A stretch of DNA of 64,000 nt from Anaerolineae bacterium. GTDB lineage: Bacteria; Chloroflexota; Anaerolineae; Aggregatilineales; Phototrophicaceae. Positions 27,037 to 36,077 of this stretch are shown here, piece by piece; position 1 is the first letter of the stretch, and the number at the start of each line of letters is the position of its first letter. The notes below the pieces were generated by a model. It worked only from the letters and a program-made list of their open reading frames with translations, searched no databases and was not told the origin of the DNA. A program made the position numbers and the translations under genes. The stretch covers positions 558,001 through 622,000 of the forward strand of contig JAJDZV010000004.1 of assembly GCA_022824465.1 (NCBI GenBank), read 5' to 3'.

Positions 27037-28203
27037 ATGAACCTAAGTCTAAAGCGGGTCATGCTAGTCCTGTTCGTATTGATATTGGCGCCGGGCGCGG
27101 CATTCGCGCAACTCACCTGCGACAATCCGCCAGCGCCCTTCAACGATGAAGCGGTCCTGACAAATTGGCAGTCGGTTTGGAATCTGACAGATGTATGCAA
27201 GAGCGTTGATGGCGTCTTCAATGAGATCATGTCTGGCGGCGTCGGGCGCGATGGCATCCCGCCGATTGACAGTCCGCAATTCGACGATTTCGAGATTGCC
27301 GACCAGTGGTTGCAGCCGGCATCGCCCGTCATCGCCTTGGAGATTGACGGCGTCGCCCGCGCCTATCCGCTGGCGATCTTGACGCGGCACGAAATCGCCA
27401 ACGACTGGATCGGCGACAACCCGATCGCAGTCACCTTCTGTCCGCTCTGCAACAGCGCGATCGTATTCGATCGCCGGGTCGGGAATGATACCCTGCGCTT
27501 CGGCGTCAGCGGCTTCTTGCGCAACAGCGACTTGATTATGTGGGACGACCTGACGCAGTCGCTGTGGCAGCAGTTGACCGGCGAGGGCATCGTCGGCGCG
27601 CATACCGGCGCGCTTCTGGACATCGTCCCGTCGCAGTTGGTGGGATATGGGGCGTTTAAGGCGCAATACCCAGCGGGCGAAGTGCTTTCAACAGGCGGGG
27701 GCGTTTACGGACGGAATCCTTACGTGGGCTATGACAGCAGCACGACGCCTTTTCTGTTTCGCGGCGCGCCCGATCCGCGTTTGCCCGCCACCGAACGCGT
27801 CCTCGCTTGGGCGGTTGACGACCACAGCATCGCTTTCCCGTTCTCCCGACTGTCGGCGGAGAGGGTCGTCAATGCTTCGTTCGCGGACCGTGATGTCGCG
27901 GTCTTCTGGCAGCCGGGCGCCTACAGCGCGCTTGACGCCGCCAGAATTGACCAGTCATACGATACTGGCATGGCCGCGCTATTCGACCGCAACATCGACG
28001 GCCGGACGCTGACATTCCAGATTGACGAGGACGCGATCACCGACGCAGAAACGGGCAGCGTCTGGAATATATTCGGCAGCGCGGTCAGCGGCGAGCTCGC
28101 GGGCGCCCATCTGCGTGCGCTCAACGCCTTTCCCCATTTCTGGTTCGCTTGGGCGGCCTTTCATCCGGATACGGAAGTTTACGGCCTGGAGCGGATGGAA
28201 TGA
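27037..28203 (+). CDS. Secreted DUF3179 domain protein (copy 2)
   Basis: A 388-residue paralogue of the preceding gene. The start at 27037 is chosen because AAGGAAG lies just before it and because it opens a clean signal peptide (MNLSLKRVMLVLFVLILAPG, cleaved after AFAQ). The same landmarks are present (VTFCPLCNSAIVFDR, FPHFWFAWAAFHPDTEVYGL). The two copies clearly differ in sequence, so the duplication is not recent. The gene ends at a strong terminator that separates it from the convergent ABC operon. Confidence 0.88.
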   Translation: MNLSLKRVMLVLFVLILAPGAAFAQLTCDNPPAPFNDEAVLTNWQSVWNLTDVCKSVDGVFNEIMSGGVGRDGIPPIDSPQFDDFEIADQWLQPASPVIALEIDGVARAYPLAILTRHEIANDWIGDNPIAVTFCPLCNSAIVFDRRVGNDTLRFGVSGFLRNSDLIMWDDLTQSLWQQLTGEGIVGAHTGALLDIVPSQLVGYGAFKAQYPAGEVLSTGGGVYGRNPYVGYDSSTTPFLFRGAPDPRLPATERVLAWAVDDHSIAFPFSRLSAERVVNASFADRDVAVFWQPGAYSALDAARIDQSYDTGMAALFDRNIDGRTLTFQIDEDAITDAETGSVWNIFGSAVSGELAGAHLRALNAFPHFWFAWAAFHPDTEVYGLERME

Positions 28204-28251
28204 CGGGCTGACGCTGGCGCTTTGCGGCACGCGAGTCAACGTACAATCAAG

Positions 28252-28285
28252 CAGGGAGAGAGCAGGCTGCGCGCCGCTCTCCCTG
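28252..28285. terminator. Bidirectional-type hairpin between convergent genes
   Basis: CAGGGAGAG (28252-28260) pairs perfectly with CTCTCCCTG (28277-28285), flanked by further complementary TACAA/TTGTA. It lies between the DUF3179 gene and the convergent ABC ATPase gene. The flanks have no long T-tracts. Confidence 0.55.
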
Positions 28286-28322
28286 GTTGTATCGAAGCCG
28301 GTGGAGGCAGCATCAGACGCGG

Positions 28323-29093
28323 CTACAGGATCTGGTCTAGAAACTCTTGCGTGCGTGGATGATGCACGATATCGGGGCTGAAGAAGTTCTCCGGCGGACC
28401 CTGCTCGACAATGCGCCCCATGTCCATGAAGATGACGCGGTCGGCTACTTCCCGCGCGAAGCCCATCTCGTGCGTGACGACCAGCATTGTCATGCCGGTG
28501 CGCGCCAACTCCTTCATGACGTCGAGCACTTCTTTGATCATTTCCGGGTCGAGCGCGGAGGTCGGTTCATCGAAGAGCATGATCTTCGGCTCCATCGCCA
28601 GGGCCCGGGCAATGGCGACACGCTGTTGCTGCCCGCCCGAGAGTTGGCCCGGGTACTTAAAGGCTTGCTCGGGGATTTCGACGCGCTCGAGCAGATCCAT
28701 CGCCCGTTGTTCCGCTCGGTCGCGCGCCCAATGGCGCACCTTCATAGGCGCCAGCGTGATATTGTCCATCACGGTCAGGTGCGGGAATAGGTTGAATTGC
28801 TGGAACACCATGCCGGTCTCGCGCCGGATCTCGGCGATATTCTGTACATCGTGGCTCAACTCAATGCCATTGACGATGATGGTTCCGTCTTGATGTTCTT
28901 CCAGCCGATTGATGCAGCGGATCAAGGTTGACTTGCCCGAACCGGACGGTCCAATGATCACCAATACTTCCTGCGGCATCACTTCCAGCGAGATATTGCG
29001 CAGCACATGAAAGTCGCCGAACCACTTGTTCATTTCGCGACAAGTAATTATCGGCTCGTCGCTCGCCATTACTTGGGTGCTGGTTTCTTGCAT
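28323..29093 (-). CDS. Polar amino-acid ABC transporter ATPase (AapP/GlnQ type)
   Basis: A 256-residue ATPase. The start at 29093 follows GGAGG by 6 nt; an upstream in-frame start would overlap the permease gene. Walker [11 protein letters not shown]-loop, signature [15 protein letters not shown], Walker [13 protein letters not shown] and the switch histidine (VVTHEMGFA) are all intact. It closes the operon begun by the binding-protein and permease genes upstream and energises uptake of polar amino acids. Confidence 0.95.
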   Translation of the reverse strand: MQETSTQVMASDEPIITCREMNKWFGDFHVLRNISLEVMPQEVLVIIGPSGSGKSTLIRCINRLEEHQDGTIIVNGIELSHDVQNIAEIRRETGMVFQQFNLFPHLTVMDNITLAPMKVRHWARDRAEQRAMDLLERVEIPEQAFKYPGQLSGGQQQRVAIARALAMEPKIMLFDEPTSALDPEMIKEVLDVMKELARTGMTMLVVTHEMGFAREVADRVIFMDMGRIVEQGPPENFFSPDIVHHPRTQEFLDQIL

Positions 29094-29147
29094 GTGAACC
29101 TCCGCAAACTTATCCGCGCGATTTTTGCGCTTGAGCGAGCGGCGCAA

Positions 29148-32100
29148 TCACAGACGATCCGCGCGTATCGCGCCGGAGCCAGTCGCCTCGATTCGCCGGC
29201 TGATGTATGACATGATATAGCTGAAGACGAAATAGATGATGGCGGCGTACAGAAAAGTCTCTTGGCGCCGTTGCAGGAATTCCGGCTGCGCGACCACGCG
29301 GTTGGCGATGCCGGTGATATCCGCCAGGCCGATGATAGAGACCAGCGACGTATCCTTGAAGAGCGAGATGAACTGCCCCACCAGCGCGGGAATGACTGCG
29401 CGCAAAGCCTGCGGCAGCAAGATGTGGAGCGTGGTCTGCCAAGTGGACAAGCCAACGGCAAGCGCCGCTTCGGTCTGACCATGATCAAGCGATTGCAAGC
29501 CGCCGCGGACATTCTCCGCCAGGTAGGCCGCGCTGAACATGGTGATGGCGACCCAGGCGCGCACCGCGTTCTCGATGGTCGCAAGCGTAGGATCGACCAG
29601 CGGCACCAACAGCACCGCCAAGAAGAGAAGCGTAATGAGCGGCACGCCGCGCACCACTTCAATATAGAGAATGCAGGCGTACTTGACAGCCGGCATATTG
29701 CTGCGCCGTCCGAGCGCCAGCGCCAAGCCTATCGGGAAGGAAGCGCCGATGCCCAAGACAGTCAGTTGCATCGTCAGCATCAGCCCGCCCCAAAGGCGCT
29801 TGTCCGATAGCGGCAGCAGGTCATCGGGCGATGTTTGCAGCATGCCGCGCGCGTCCAACCCGGCGACCAGACTGGGCAGGAACAAAAGCACGGCGAGCCA
29901 AATAGCGAATGCGGCAAGCAAGCCCTCCCGGGCGAAACGATGGAAGAGCGCGCCGCCCTTGAGGTCTTCTGCCTTGCGGGCGTCTTCCTGCGCGCCTTCG
30001 CCACGCTTGAAAGCCAGAGCGCCAACAATCAGCCAGACGATGAAGTAAATCGTCGACCAGCGATCGACCAGCGTCCAACTCTGCATCCACAGGTAAGTCA
30101 GCAACAGTATTCCCACAATGATCCGATTGGAACTCCAGCGAGTCGCGCCGCTGAAGAACATCCAGCCGAGCCAGAATGCGATCGCCAAGCCCGCCAAAAG
30201 CGGCAAGGAGTCGCCGCCGGCGGCCGCCAACGCGCTGCTATCAAGCAGGACGAAGAGAAAGGCGATGCTGGCGATGAGATAGCCGACGCGCTTCGCATTG
30301 GCGCCAATCGCGTCAGACAGCGCTGCGCCACGCGCGCCGGCAAAGACGCCGACGATGGCCGCCGTCAGCCAGATCAACAGCGCGCCGGTCGGATCGCTGT
30401 ACCACCCATCCCAGACAAGGTTTACGACTGCGGCTTGCGCCACTTGCGCGAAGAAACCCGCTACCAGCAGGGCATAACCCAAAGCGCCGCGGAAGTTCAA
30501 GCCGATGAAATACATGAGGAGCAGCCAGACCAAGCCGCCGGCGATGCTGCCGAGCGCCGCGCCGGAGAGGCCGCCGACTCCGGCCGCCATCATGAACATG
30601 GCAAAGGGAAATACGCCCCAGCCATATAGCAGCATTCTATTGAGCGATCCTTCGGCGCCCTCGCCGCGATTGGTGGTGTTGAGCCAGGTCTCTATGCGCC
30701 GCGCCAGCAGGACAACGCCAAAGGCGGCAGCCAGCCTGAGAATGACTGCCGGCGCGCCGACAATCGCGCTCGGTCCATCGAGGAGCATGAAATATGCCAG
30801 CAGAATGAGCAGAGGCGAAAGCGCCGCGGCCAGCACCGCCAAGCGATTCTCCCGACTGTTGAATACGGAGTTCTCGCCTAGCAAGTGTGCAAAGACGCGG
30901 CCAAGCAGATAACCCCATACGATTGTGATGAAGAATGGCAGCAGCAGCGCCTGAATCTGCTGGAAGAAGGGCGGTATGTAATGAACCAGATAGGTCTGCA
31001 CGTCGCGCAAGCCGCGGAACTGATTGTCGATCAACACAACAAATGGCGCGCTCCTGCCGTCGATCAGCGGGCGGCTATCGGTGACTACCAACTCATTATC
31101 GGTCAGCCGGACAAAGCGCGATTCGGTGGCGCTTAGGGTACGTTCGACGATAGGGTGTACGCCCGACACGGACAGGATGGCGATGCCTTCCTCTCCCTCG
31201 GCCGCGTCCTTGGTCAGGATGTACCAGCCGTCCGACGGAATCGTATAGGATACGGCATCGTCGACGCTGCGGAGTTCGCCGGCAGCCAGCGGTTCAAGCG
31301 TGTTGGCGTCGCGGATGGCCACGGACATGGCCGTGTTTCCTAGATCATATAGCTCGAGGACCGATTGCGGCGTCAGCAAGCGCACAAACATATCGCGGAG
31401 AAATTCGGCTTCTCGCGCGCTTGGCTCCAGCAGTTCCTCCTGGTCGTCGCTCTGGTCGGGCGCGCCGATGAAATCTTCCGAGAGCTGCACGACTAGAAGC
31501 TCGCCCAGGTCCTCCAATTGTTCGCTGGCGAGCGTCACCGTGGTCAAATGTATAATTGCTTCGCCCAGGTCGGCGGGAATGTTGTCGGCCATGGACAGGT
31601 TGGTGGCGCTGTCTTCCACCGCTTCCATGGCGTCCAGAATCGCGGACTCGGGCGGATCCAATCCCGTGGCGGCGCGCTCCAGCCGCTCCAGCCACAGGCG
31701 CAGTAAAGACACCTGGCTGTCGTCCGCCGTCAGACGTCCGCCGATATGCGCGACGTACTGGCTAGTCGAGGCGAGCATATCGTTGGTGCGCGTAAAGGTG
31801 CGAATGCCAAGGCGCGTGCGTTCTTCCAAGCCTTCGGTCAATTCGCCGCTGCGCATGCGGTCGAAGGTATCGCCGGTTGTGACCTGCTGGTCCAGACGAT
31901 TGCGCGCCGCATTCGCCAGCGCGTTGGAAGCTCGATCGGAGAAGCCGGAGAGATTGCTCAAGGTATGGATGTCGGCTGCTTCGTCGAGCGCCAAGCGAAT
32001 AGATACGGTCTCGCCTGCCTGCGCGATGAATGCCAGGTCACGCTGCGGCTTTATGGTCGAGGCGCGATCCACGACTTCAATATTGCCGGCTGTGAAAAAG

Positions 32101-32546
32101 GAGTTCGGCTGCGGCAAGGTCGCCTCGATGATCGGCTGCAGCAGCGCCAATGCTGTGAGCAAGCCAAGCGAGACGATAACGAGCATGCGCAGCGAACGCC
32201 GCACCCAGGCGGCCAGGCTGATGCCCGTCAGCAGCGCCGCGACAAGCACAGTCAGCGCCAGGCGCCATTCAAAGATAGGCTCATATGATTCCATCATGAA
32301 GAGGCGCTGATTGTTGATAATGGTGAACCAGTTTGCCGTGCCGATTGCCCAATCGAAGAAGCCAACGACCAGAATGATGATCAGCAGTGACGAAAGCAGG
32401 GTGACCGCGCCATCGGCCGGCGACCCAAATAGATTCTGTCGCATCCAGCCGACAAGCCCGACCTCCAGAGTCGGCGGCGGACGAGAGCCTTCGTCGTGAT
32501 GATGGATAATTGTTTTGGTCGCGTCAACGTTCGGCTGTTCCGACAT
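29148..32546 (-). CDS. Amino-acid ABC permease with very long N-terminal extension
   Basis: A 1132-residue membrane protein. Only the C-terminal part (about 895-1125) is the MetI-type permease domain of the polar amino-acid group (LTMQLTVLGIG; YIEVVRGVPLITLLFL; the EAA loop EAALAVGLSTWQTTLHILLPQA). Ahead of it lie a membrane segment, a large probably extracytoplasmic region (about 150-540), then many further helices. Typical AapM/BztC proteins have about 380-430 residues, so more than half of this protein is additional. It follows the other permease gene by 7 bp and should form the heterodimeric channel with it. Confidence 0.85.
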   Translation of the reverse strand: MSEQPNVDATKTIIHHHDEGSRPPPTLEVGLVGWMRQNLFGSPADGAVTLLSSLLIIILVVGFFDWAIGTANWFTIINNQRLFMMESYEPIFEWRLALTVLVAALLTGISLAAWVRRSLRMLVIVSLGLLTALALLQPIIEATLPQPNSFFTAGNIEVVDRASTIKPQRDLAFIAQAGETVSIRLALDEAADIHTLSNLSGFSDRASNALANAARNRLDQQVTTGDTFDRMRSGELTEGLEERTRLGIRTFTRTNDMLASTSQYVAHIGGRLTADDSQVSLLRLWLERLERAATGLDPPESAILDAMEAVEDSATNLSMADNIPADLGEAIIHLTTVTLASEQLEDLGELLVVQLSEDFIGAPDQSDDQEELLEPSAREAEFLRDMFVRLLTPQSVLELYDLGNTAMSVAIRDANTLEPLAAGELRSVDDAVSYTIPSDGWYILTKDAAEGEEGIAILSVSGVHPIVERTLSATESRFVRLTDNELVVTDSRPLIDGRSAPFVVLIDNQFRGLRDVQTYLVHYIPPFFQQIQALLLPFFITIVWGYLLGRVFAHLLGENSVFNSRENRLAVLAAALSPLLILLAYFMLLDGPSAIVGAPAVILRLAAAFGVVLLARRIETWLNTTNRGEGAEGSLNRMLLYGWGVFPFAMFMMAAGVGGLSGAALGSIAGGLVWLLLMYFIGLNFRGALGYALLVAGFFAQVAQAAVVNLVWDGWYSDPTGALLIWLTAAIVGVFAGARGAALSDAIGANAKRVGYLIASIAFLFVLLDSSALAAAGGDSLPLLAGLAIAFWLGWMFFSGATRWSSNRIIVGILLLTYLWMQSWTLVDRWSTIYFIVWLIVGALAFKRGEGAQEDARKAEDLKGGALFHRFAREGLLAAFAIWLAVLLFLPSLVAGLDARGMLQTSPDDLLPLSDKRLWGGLMLTMQLTVLGIGASFPIGLALALGRRSNMPAVKYACILYIEVVRGVPLITLLFLAVLLVPLVDPTLATIENAVRAWVAITMFSAAYLAENVRGGLQSLDHGQTEAALAVGLSTWQTTLHILLPQALRAVIPALVGQFISLFKDTSLVSIIGLADITGIANRVVAQPEFLQRRQETFLYAAIIYFVFSYIMSYISRRIEATGSGAIRADRL

Positions 32547-32553
32547 TGAGCCC

Positions 32554-34101
32554 CTACCTCGTTACCAATTGAAAACGTTGGTTGACCAAATTCATGACCA
32601 GCGAAATACACAGACTTATGAGCAGATAGGCGAGCAGGACCATCAAGATGCCAGTTACGGACTGGCCCGACTGGTTGATAATGGTGAATGTCACCTGATA
32701 GATATCGGTATAGGCGACGGCGATGGCCAGGCTGGAATTCTTCGACAAGTTCAGAAACTGGTTGCCAAGCGGCGGGATAATAACGCGCAGCGCTTGCGGC
32801 AAGACAACCAGCCGCAGCATGTCGCCGCGCGAAAGACCAAGCGCCCGCGACGCTTCGAGTTGGCCTTTGGGCACCGCCTGGATGCCCGCTCGCACGACTT
32901 CCGCGATGAATGAAGAGGTATAGATGACGACGCCAAGGAAGACCGCTAGATAAGACGGCGAAATCTCGATGCCGGTTTCCACGTTGCGGCCCCGGCGATC
33001 GAGGGTCGGCGGGCGGAATATGATGGGCTGACGGGTGTACTCCAATTCTTGTTCAATCGTCAGCCTGCCCGATTCAAAGGCGTCGTCGTATGACAAATCG
33101 ACGAACTCTTCATTCTCGTCGTCATAAACCGTGATAATCGACGGCGTGGGGCGCATGCCCATTATCAGCCAGCCAACAAGGATAAAGCCGACCAGGGCGA
33201 CCAGAGCGATGCGCGTCTTGGCGATCGGCTGGCCCGTCGTTTCGGTGATATAGCCGAAGTAGCGCCACAAGAGGATCGCCACGACGATGCCAATCACGAC
33301 GAAGACCATCCAGACGCCGAAGAGCGATGAGGGGATCAACTCAAAGATGGCGACGCCTTTGATGCTTATGTAGATGCCGGGCAAGAATTCAATCGGCGTG
33401 CCCGCGCCAATCAGGACAACGCCCAATAGATTGACCAGAACAACGATAGCGATGCCCACTTGCCGCACGCCCGTTCGCCAGGCGGGTCGGCGCAGGCTAT
33501 TGCTGTACTGCCATATCAAGGCGATGACAAGCAACGAAAACGCGTATTGCAGCAGCGGTAGACTGCGGATGCCTTCTTGCGGAAAGGCAATGGATTCTTG
33601 CTGCGGCGGCAGGGCGAATATCACGATGTAGAACCAGGCGAATATCTGCAGCAGGACTGGCGTATTGCGCAGAACCTCCACGTATGATCGCGAGAGCGTG
33701 CGCAGCAGGAAGTTGCGACTGAGCAAGAATATGCCGACCATGATGCCGATGACTGTGGTCGCCACCAAGCCCAGCAGCACAACGCGCAAGGTGTTGATGA
33801 AGCCGACGCGGAAGGCGTCAATATAACGGTCGCGCGAGGTGTAATCGCCGGAATCAGCTAGATCAAAGCCGGCGCGGTTTTGCAGGAATTCGAAATTTGG
33901 GGTCTGATTGGTTGCTTCAAGGGCGGAGTTTATGCGAAAGCCGAGGTTGTTCATCACCATGACGACAACCACGACGAAGATCAGTTGAGAGATGCCTTGC
34001 AGAATGCGGGCGTCGCGGAACACGGCCGGCAGCAGGTTTGCGCTCTGCCTGCTATCTCGCTGCATCGCCATAGATACGTTCCCGTATGCGTTGCTTGACA
34101 T
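32554..34101 (-). CDS. Polar amino-acid ABC transporter permease (AapQ/BztB type)
   Basis: A 515-residue permease. One N-terminal helix, the first part of the MetI domain (FRVGFINTLRVVLLG; RSYVEVLRNTPVLLQIF) and, after a long inserted region with further helices and an acidic extracytoplasmic loop (about 300-375), the EAA loop segment (EASRALGLSRGDMLRLVVLPQALRVIIPPLG). The split permease domain is normal for AapQ/BztB, though this version is longer than usual. It lies downstream of the binding-protein gene and its terminator. Confidence 0.88.
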   Translation of the reverse strand: MSSNAYGNVSMAMQRDSRQSANLLPAVFRDARILQGISQLIFVVVVVMVMNNLGFRINSALEATNQTPNFEFLQNRAGFDLADSGDYTSRDRYIDAFRVGFINTLRVVLLGLVATTVIGIMVGIFLLSRNFLLRTLSRSYVEVLRNTPVLLQIFAWFYIVIFALPPQQESIAFPQEGIRSLPLLQYAFSLLVIALIWQYSNSLRRPAWRTGVRQVGIAIVVLVNLLGVVLIGAGTPIEFLPGIYISIKGVAIFELIPSSLFGVWMVFVVIGIVVAILLWRYFGYITETTGQPIAKTRIALVALVGFILVGWLIMGMRPTPSIITVYDDENEEFVDLSYDDAFESGRLTIEQELEYTRQPIIFRPPTLDRRGRNVETGIEISPSYLAVFLGVVIYTSSFIAEVVRAGIQAVPKGQLEASRALGLSRGDMLRLVVLPQALRVIIPPLGNQFLNLSKNSSLAIAVAYTDIYQVTFTIINQSGQSVTGILMVLLAYLLISLCISLVMNLVNQRFQLVTR

Positions 34102-34228
34102 TCGTACGACTCAACCAATGAGACAATTGTAAGCAAAAGGCTGGCGGCTGGCAACTATTGCCTCGTCGGCGCGCTAGCCGCTTTGCTCTATTAGGAGGGA
34201 GGCGCCCGCACAAATGCGTTTCGCAAAC

Positions 34229-34263
34229 AAAAAAGGCTGCGCCATCGCGTGGATGACGCAGCC
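34229..34263 (-). terminator. Terminator between binding-protein and permease genes
   Basis: On the minus strand GGCTGCG-CAT pairs with ATG-CGCAGCC (34235-34263), followed by six T residues (34229-34234). It lies after the binding-protein stop codon and before the permease gene. Partial read-through here would give more binding protein than membrane components. Confidence 0.8.
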
Positions 34264-34295
34264 AGCAAATCTACACCTTTGAGGCGCGGCGCGGT

Positions 34296-35336
34296 CTAAC
34301 GGAATGGCGCCGCGTAGAGCAGACCGCCGTCGGTCCACAGGGCGTTGACGCCGCGTTCCAAACCAAAGATGGTATCGGGACCCAGCCAGCGATCATAGAT
34401 CTCGCCGTAGTTGCCCAGTTGCGTGATGACGTTCACCATGAAGTCATCGTCGATGCCGAGGTATTCGCCGGCGACGTTGTCGCCCAAGCCGAGCAAACGG
34501 CCGATGCCGGCATCGTCGCTATCCATGAAGTCGCCGATGTTCATGCTGTTGACGCCGAATTCCTCAGCTTGGACCAGACCCCAGACCGTCCAGCGGATGA
34601 TGTCGGCGAACTGCGCATCGCTTTGCGGGCTGACGGGACCAAGCGGCTCCTTGCTGATCACTTCGGGCAGAATGAAGTGCGCCGCGGGATCCGCCGAGGT
34701 GGCTTTGCGCGAGACGAGGCTGCTGACATCGCTGGTGAAGGCGTCGCAGGCGCCCGCTTCATAGGCGTCCATGATGGCGTCGAAATCGGGGAAGGTGTTG
34801 AGTTCCCAATCGGCGCCGAGGCGATCAGCCGTATCCGTGATGTTCAACTCAGTAGTCGTGCCGGCGGTGGCGCACATGGTGACGCTTTCCTCAGCCAGTT
34901 CAGCCAGGTTGCTAACGCCGAATTCAACCTTAACCATGATGCCCTGACCATCGTAGAAGGTCGTGGGACCGAAGGTGGCGCCCCATTCCGTGTCGCGGCT
35001 GAGCGTCCATGTGGTATTGCGGCTCAGCATGTCGATTTCACCGCTGGCTAGCGCTGTCGGGCGCTCGGCGGCAGTCAGCGGCCGGAACGCGATCGCGCCG
35101 GCGTCGCCAAGGATAGCGGCGGCGACCGCGCGGCAAATGTCTACGTCAAATCCTTCAAATTCGCCAGCGTCATTCTGTGTGCCGAAGCCCGGCAAGACCG
35201 AGTTCACGCCGCAGATGAGCTCGCCGCGATCCATGATGCGAGCCACGATGTGGCCATCGTCCTGAGCCGTCGTCAGAACCGCGCCAAGCGCGAGCATGGC
35301 GACCAGCAAAAGTGTTACCAGTACAGTGCGTTTCAT
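34296..35336 (-). CDS. Amino-acid ABC transporter substrate-binding protein (AapJ type)
   Basis: A 346-residue periplasmic-binding-protein family 3 member. The start at 35336 is fixed by AGGAGG and gives a signal peptide ending near LTTAQDD. The fold markers are RGELICGVNSVLPGFG, FEGFDVDICRAVAAAILGD and the AapJ-like segment LASGEIDMLSRNTTWTLSRD. It should capture a polar or general L-amino acid and deliver it to the two permeases downstream. It is the first gene of the transporter operon. Confidence 0.93.
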   Translation of the reverse strand: MKRTVLVTLLLVAMLALGAVLTTAQDDGHIVARIMDRGELICGVNSVLPGFGTQNDAGEFEGFDVDICRAVAAAILGDAGAIAFRPLTAAERPTALASGEIDMLSRNTTWTLSRDTEWGATFGPTTFYDGQGIMVKVEFGVSNLAELAEESVTMCATAGTTTELNITDTADRLGADWELNTFPDFDAIMDAYEAGACDAFTSDVSSLVSRKATSADPAAHFILPEVISKEPLGPVSPQSDAQFADIIRWTVWGLVQAEEFGVNSMNIGDFMDSDDAGIGRLLGLGDNVAGEYLGIDDDFMVNVITQLGNYGEIYDRWLGPDTIFGLERGVNALWTDGGLLYAAPFR

Positions 35337-35486
35337 TACTGCAATCCTCCTATAGAAACGTGGAACATATCGATACGAGGTGCGAGCGACGCGCTTTAGC
35401 GGACGGTTTTCCCGCACTCTGTCTCTTTAGTAGTATAGTCGAAGTTTGGGCTAATGTAAACTCTGTCGCGGCCAATCCCGAAAGCA

Positions 35487-35519
35487 AAACCGCCCGGCGG
35501 GATACCCTGCCAGAGCGGT
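35487..35519 (-). terminator. Terminator of the SelW-like gene
   Basis: On the minus strand ACCGC (35515-35519) pairs with GCGGT at the end of a hairpin containing inner GGG/CCC pairs, followed by TTTGCTTT (about 35480-35487). It lies about 50 bp after the stop codon at 35566. Confidence 0.5.
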
Positions 35520-35565
35520 CGCTTGCTTACCGGAAGCTGTGGTTGTCAGCGCGCGGCTGCGCCGA

Positions 35566-35859
35566 TTATTTGGCCGCCAACTCAAAATCGGCTGGGCGCA
35601 CCGTGTCCAGAACTTTCTGAATGCCGGCTCTCACCTCGCCCGGTTCGGCATGCCTGCCAACGGCTTTCTTCGAGAAGACGAGCTCGCCATTGACCAAGAC
35701 ATCAAAGACGCCGCCCGTGCTGGGAATAAGCTTCCAACTGCTGATGAAATACTCAATCTCACGTTCGTTCAGAATTTCGTCCGTCAAACTGACGGCATTA
35801 GGTTGGTGTCCTCAAGTAGCGCAATACTTGATGACGATATCCATTCCGCCTTCTTGCAT
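35566..35859 (-). CDS. SelW/Rdx-family selenoprotein (in-frame TGA = Sec)
   Basis: Read from ATG 35859 (or ATG 35844), the frame begins MQEGGMDIVIKYCAT, meets TGA at 35812-35814, then continues GHQPNAVSLTDEILNER without a stop to 35566. The downstream part (FISSWKLIPSTGGVFDVLV; ELVFSKKAVGRHAEPGEV) is a clear Rdx/SelW-type thioredoxin-like domain. The TGA falls exactly at the second position of the family CxxC/CxxU redox motif (C-A-T-U). Twenty-two nt after the TGA lies the loop of a hairpin with a perfect 6-bp stem and a G as first loop base, within the range of bacterial SECIS elements. A strong promoter and terminator flank it. The full product is 97 residues. A nonsense mutation is the alternative. 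Confidence 0.82.
35781..35795 (-). promoter_or_regulatory. SECIS-like hairpin downstream of the Sec codon
   Basis: On the coding strand CCGTCA-GTT-TGACGG forms a 6-bp perfect stem with a 3-nt loop beginning with G. The distance from the TGA to the loop is 22 nt. Bacterial SECIS elements are hairpins just downstream of the UGA, within the coding region, with a G near the start of the apical loop. Confidence 0.55.
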
Positions 35860-35898
35860 GATGAAGCCTTTCCAATCGCTAAGGGATACGATGCCCAC

Positions 35899-35926
35899 AT
35901 TATAACCAAGGGCGGGAAATTGGCAA
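35899..35926 (-). promoter_or_regulatory. Promoter of the SelW-like gene
   Basis: On the minus strand TTGCCA (35921-35926), a 16-bp spacer and a perfect TATAAT (35899-35904) lie 40 bp before the ATG at 35859; GGAAAGG (about 35865-35871) is the ribosome site. Confidence 0.6.
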
Positions 35927-36015
35927 GTGACGTGTCCGCCAGCAGCGATTCGCCTGTCTTCCCTACCCCCAGCCTACGCGAATGAGACGCTATGGCGGCG
36001 ATTGTCTCACCCCGC

Positions 36016-36043
36016 TTGACTTGCCCCGGCCCGCGCCTATGCT
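36016..36043 (+). promoter_or_regulatory. Promoter of secreted SH3 paralogue 1
   Basis: TTGACT (36016-36021), 16 bp, TATGCT (36038-36043). The same architecture (TTGACT or TTGACG, 16 bp, TAnnCT) precedes the three other paralogues. Confidence 0.55.
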
Positions 36044-36077
36044 TGGCATAGAGTAAACCGCGGGAAGGAGCGAACAG

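Noticed and set aside
35566..35787. Treating the SelW-like gene as a 73-residue protein starting at TTG 35787
   Set aside because: This start lacks a ribosome site and removes the redox motif; the longer frame through TGA has a promoter, a ribosome site and the CxxU motif.
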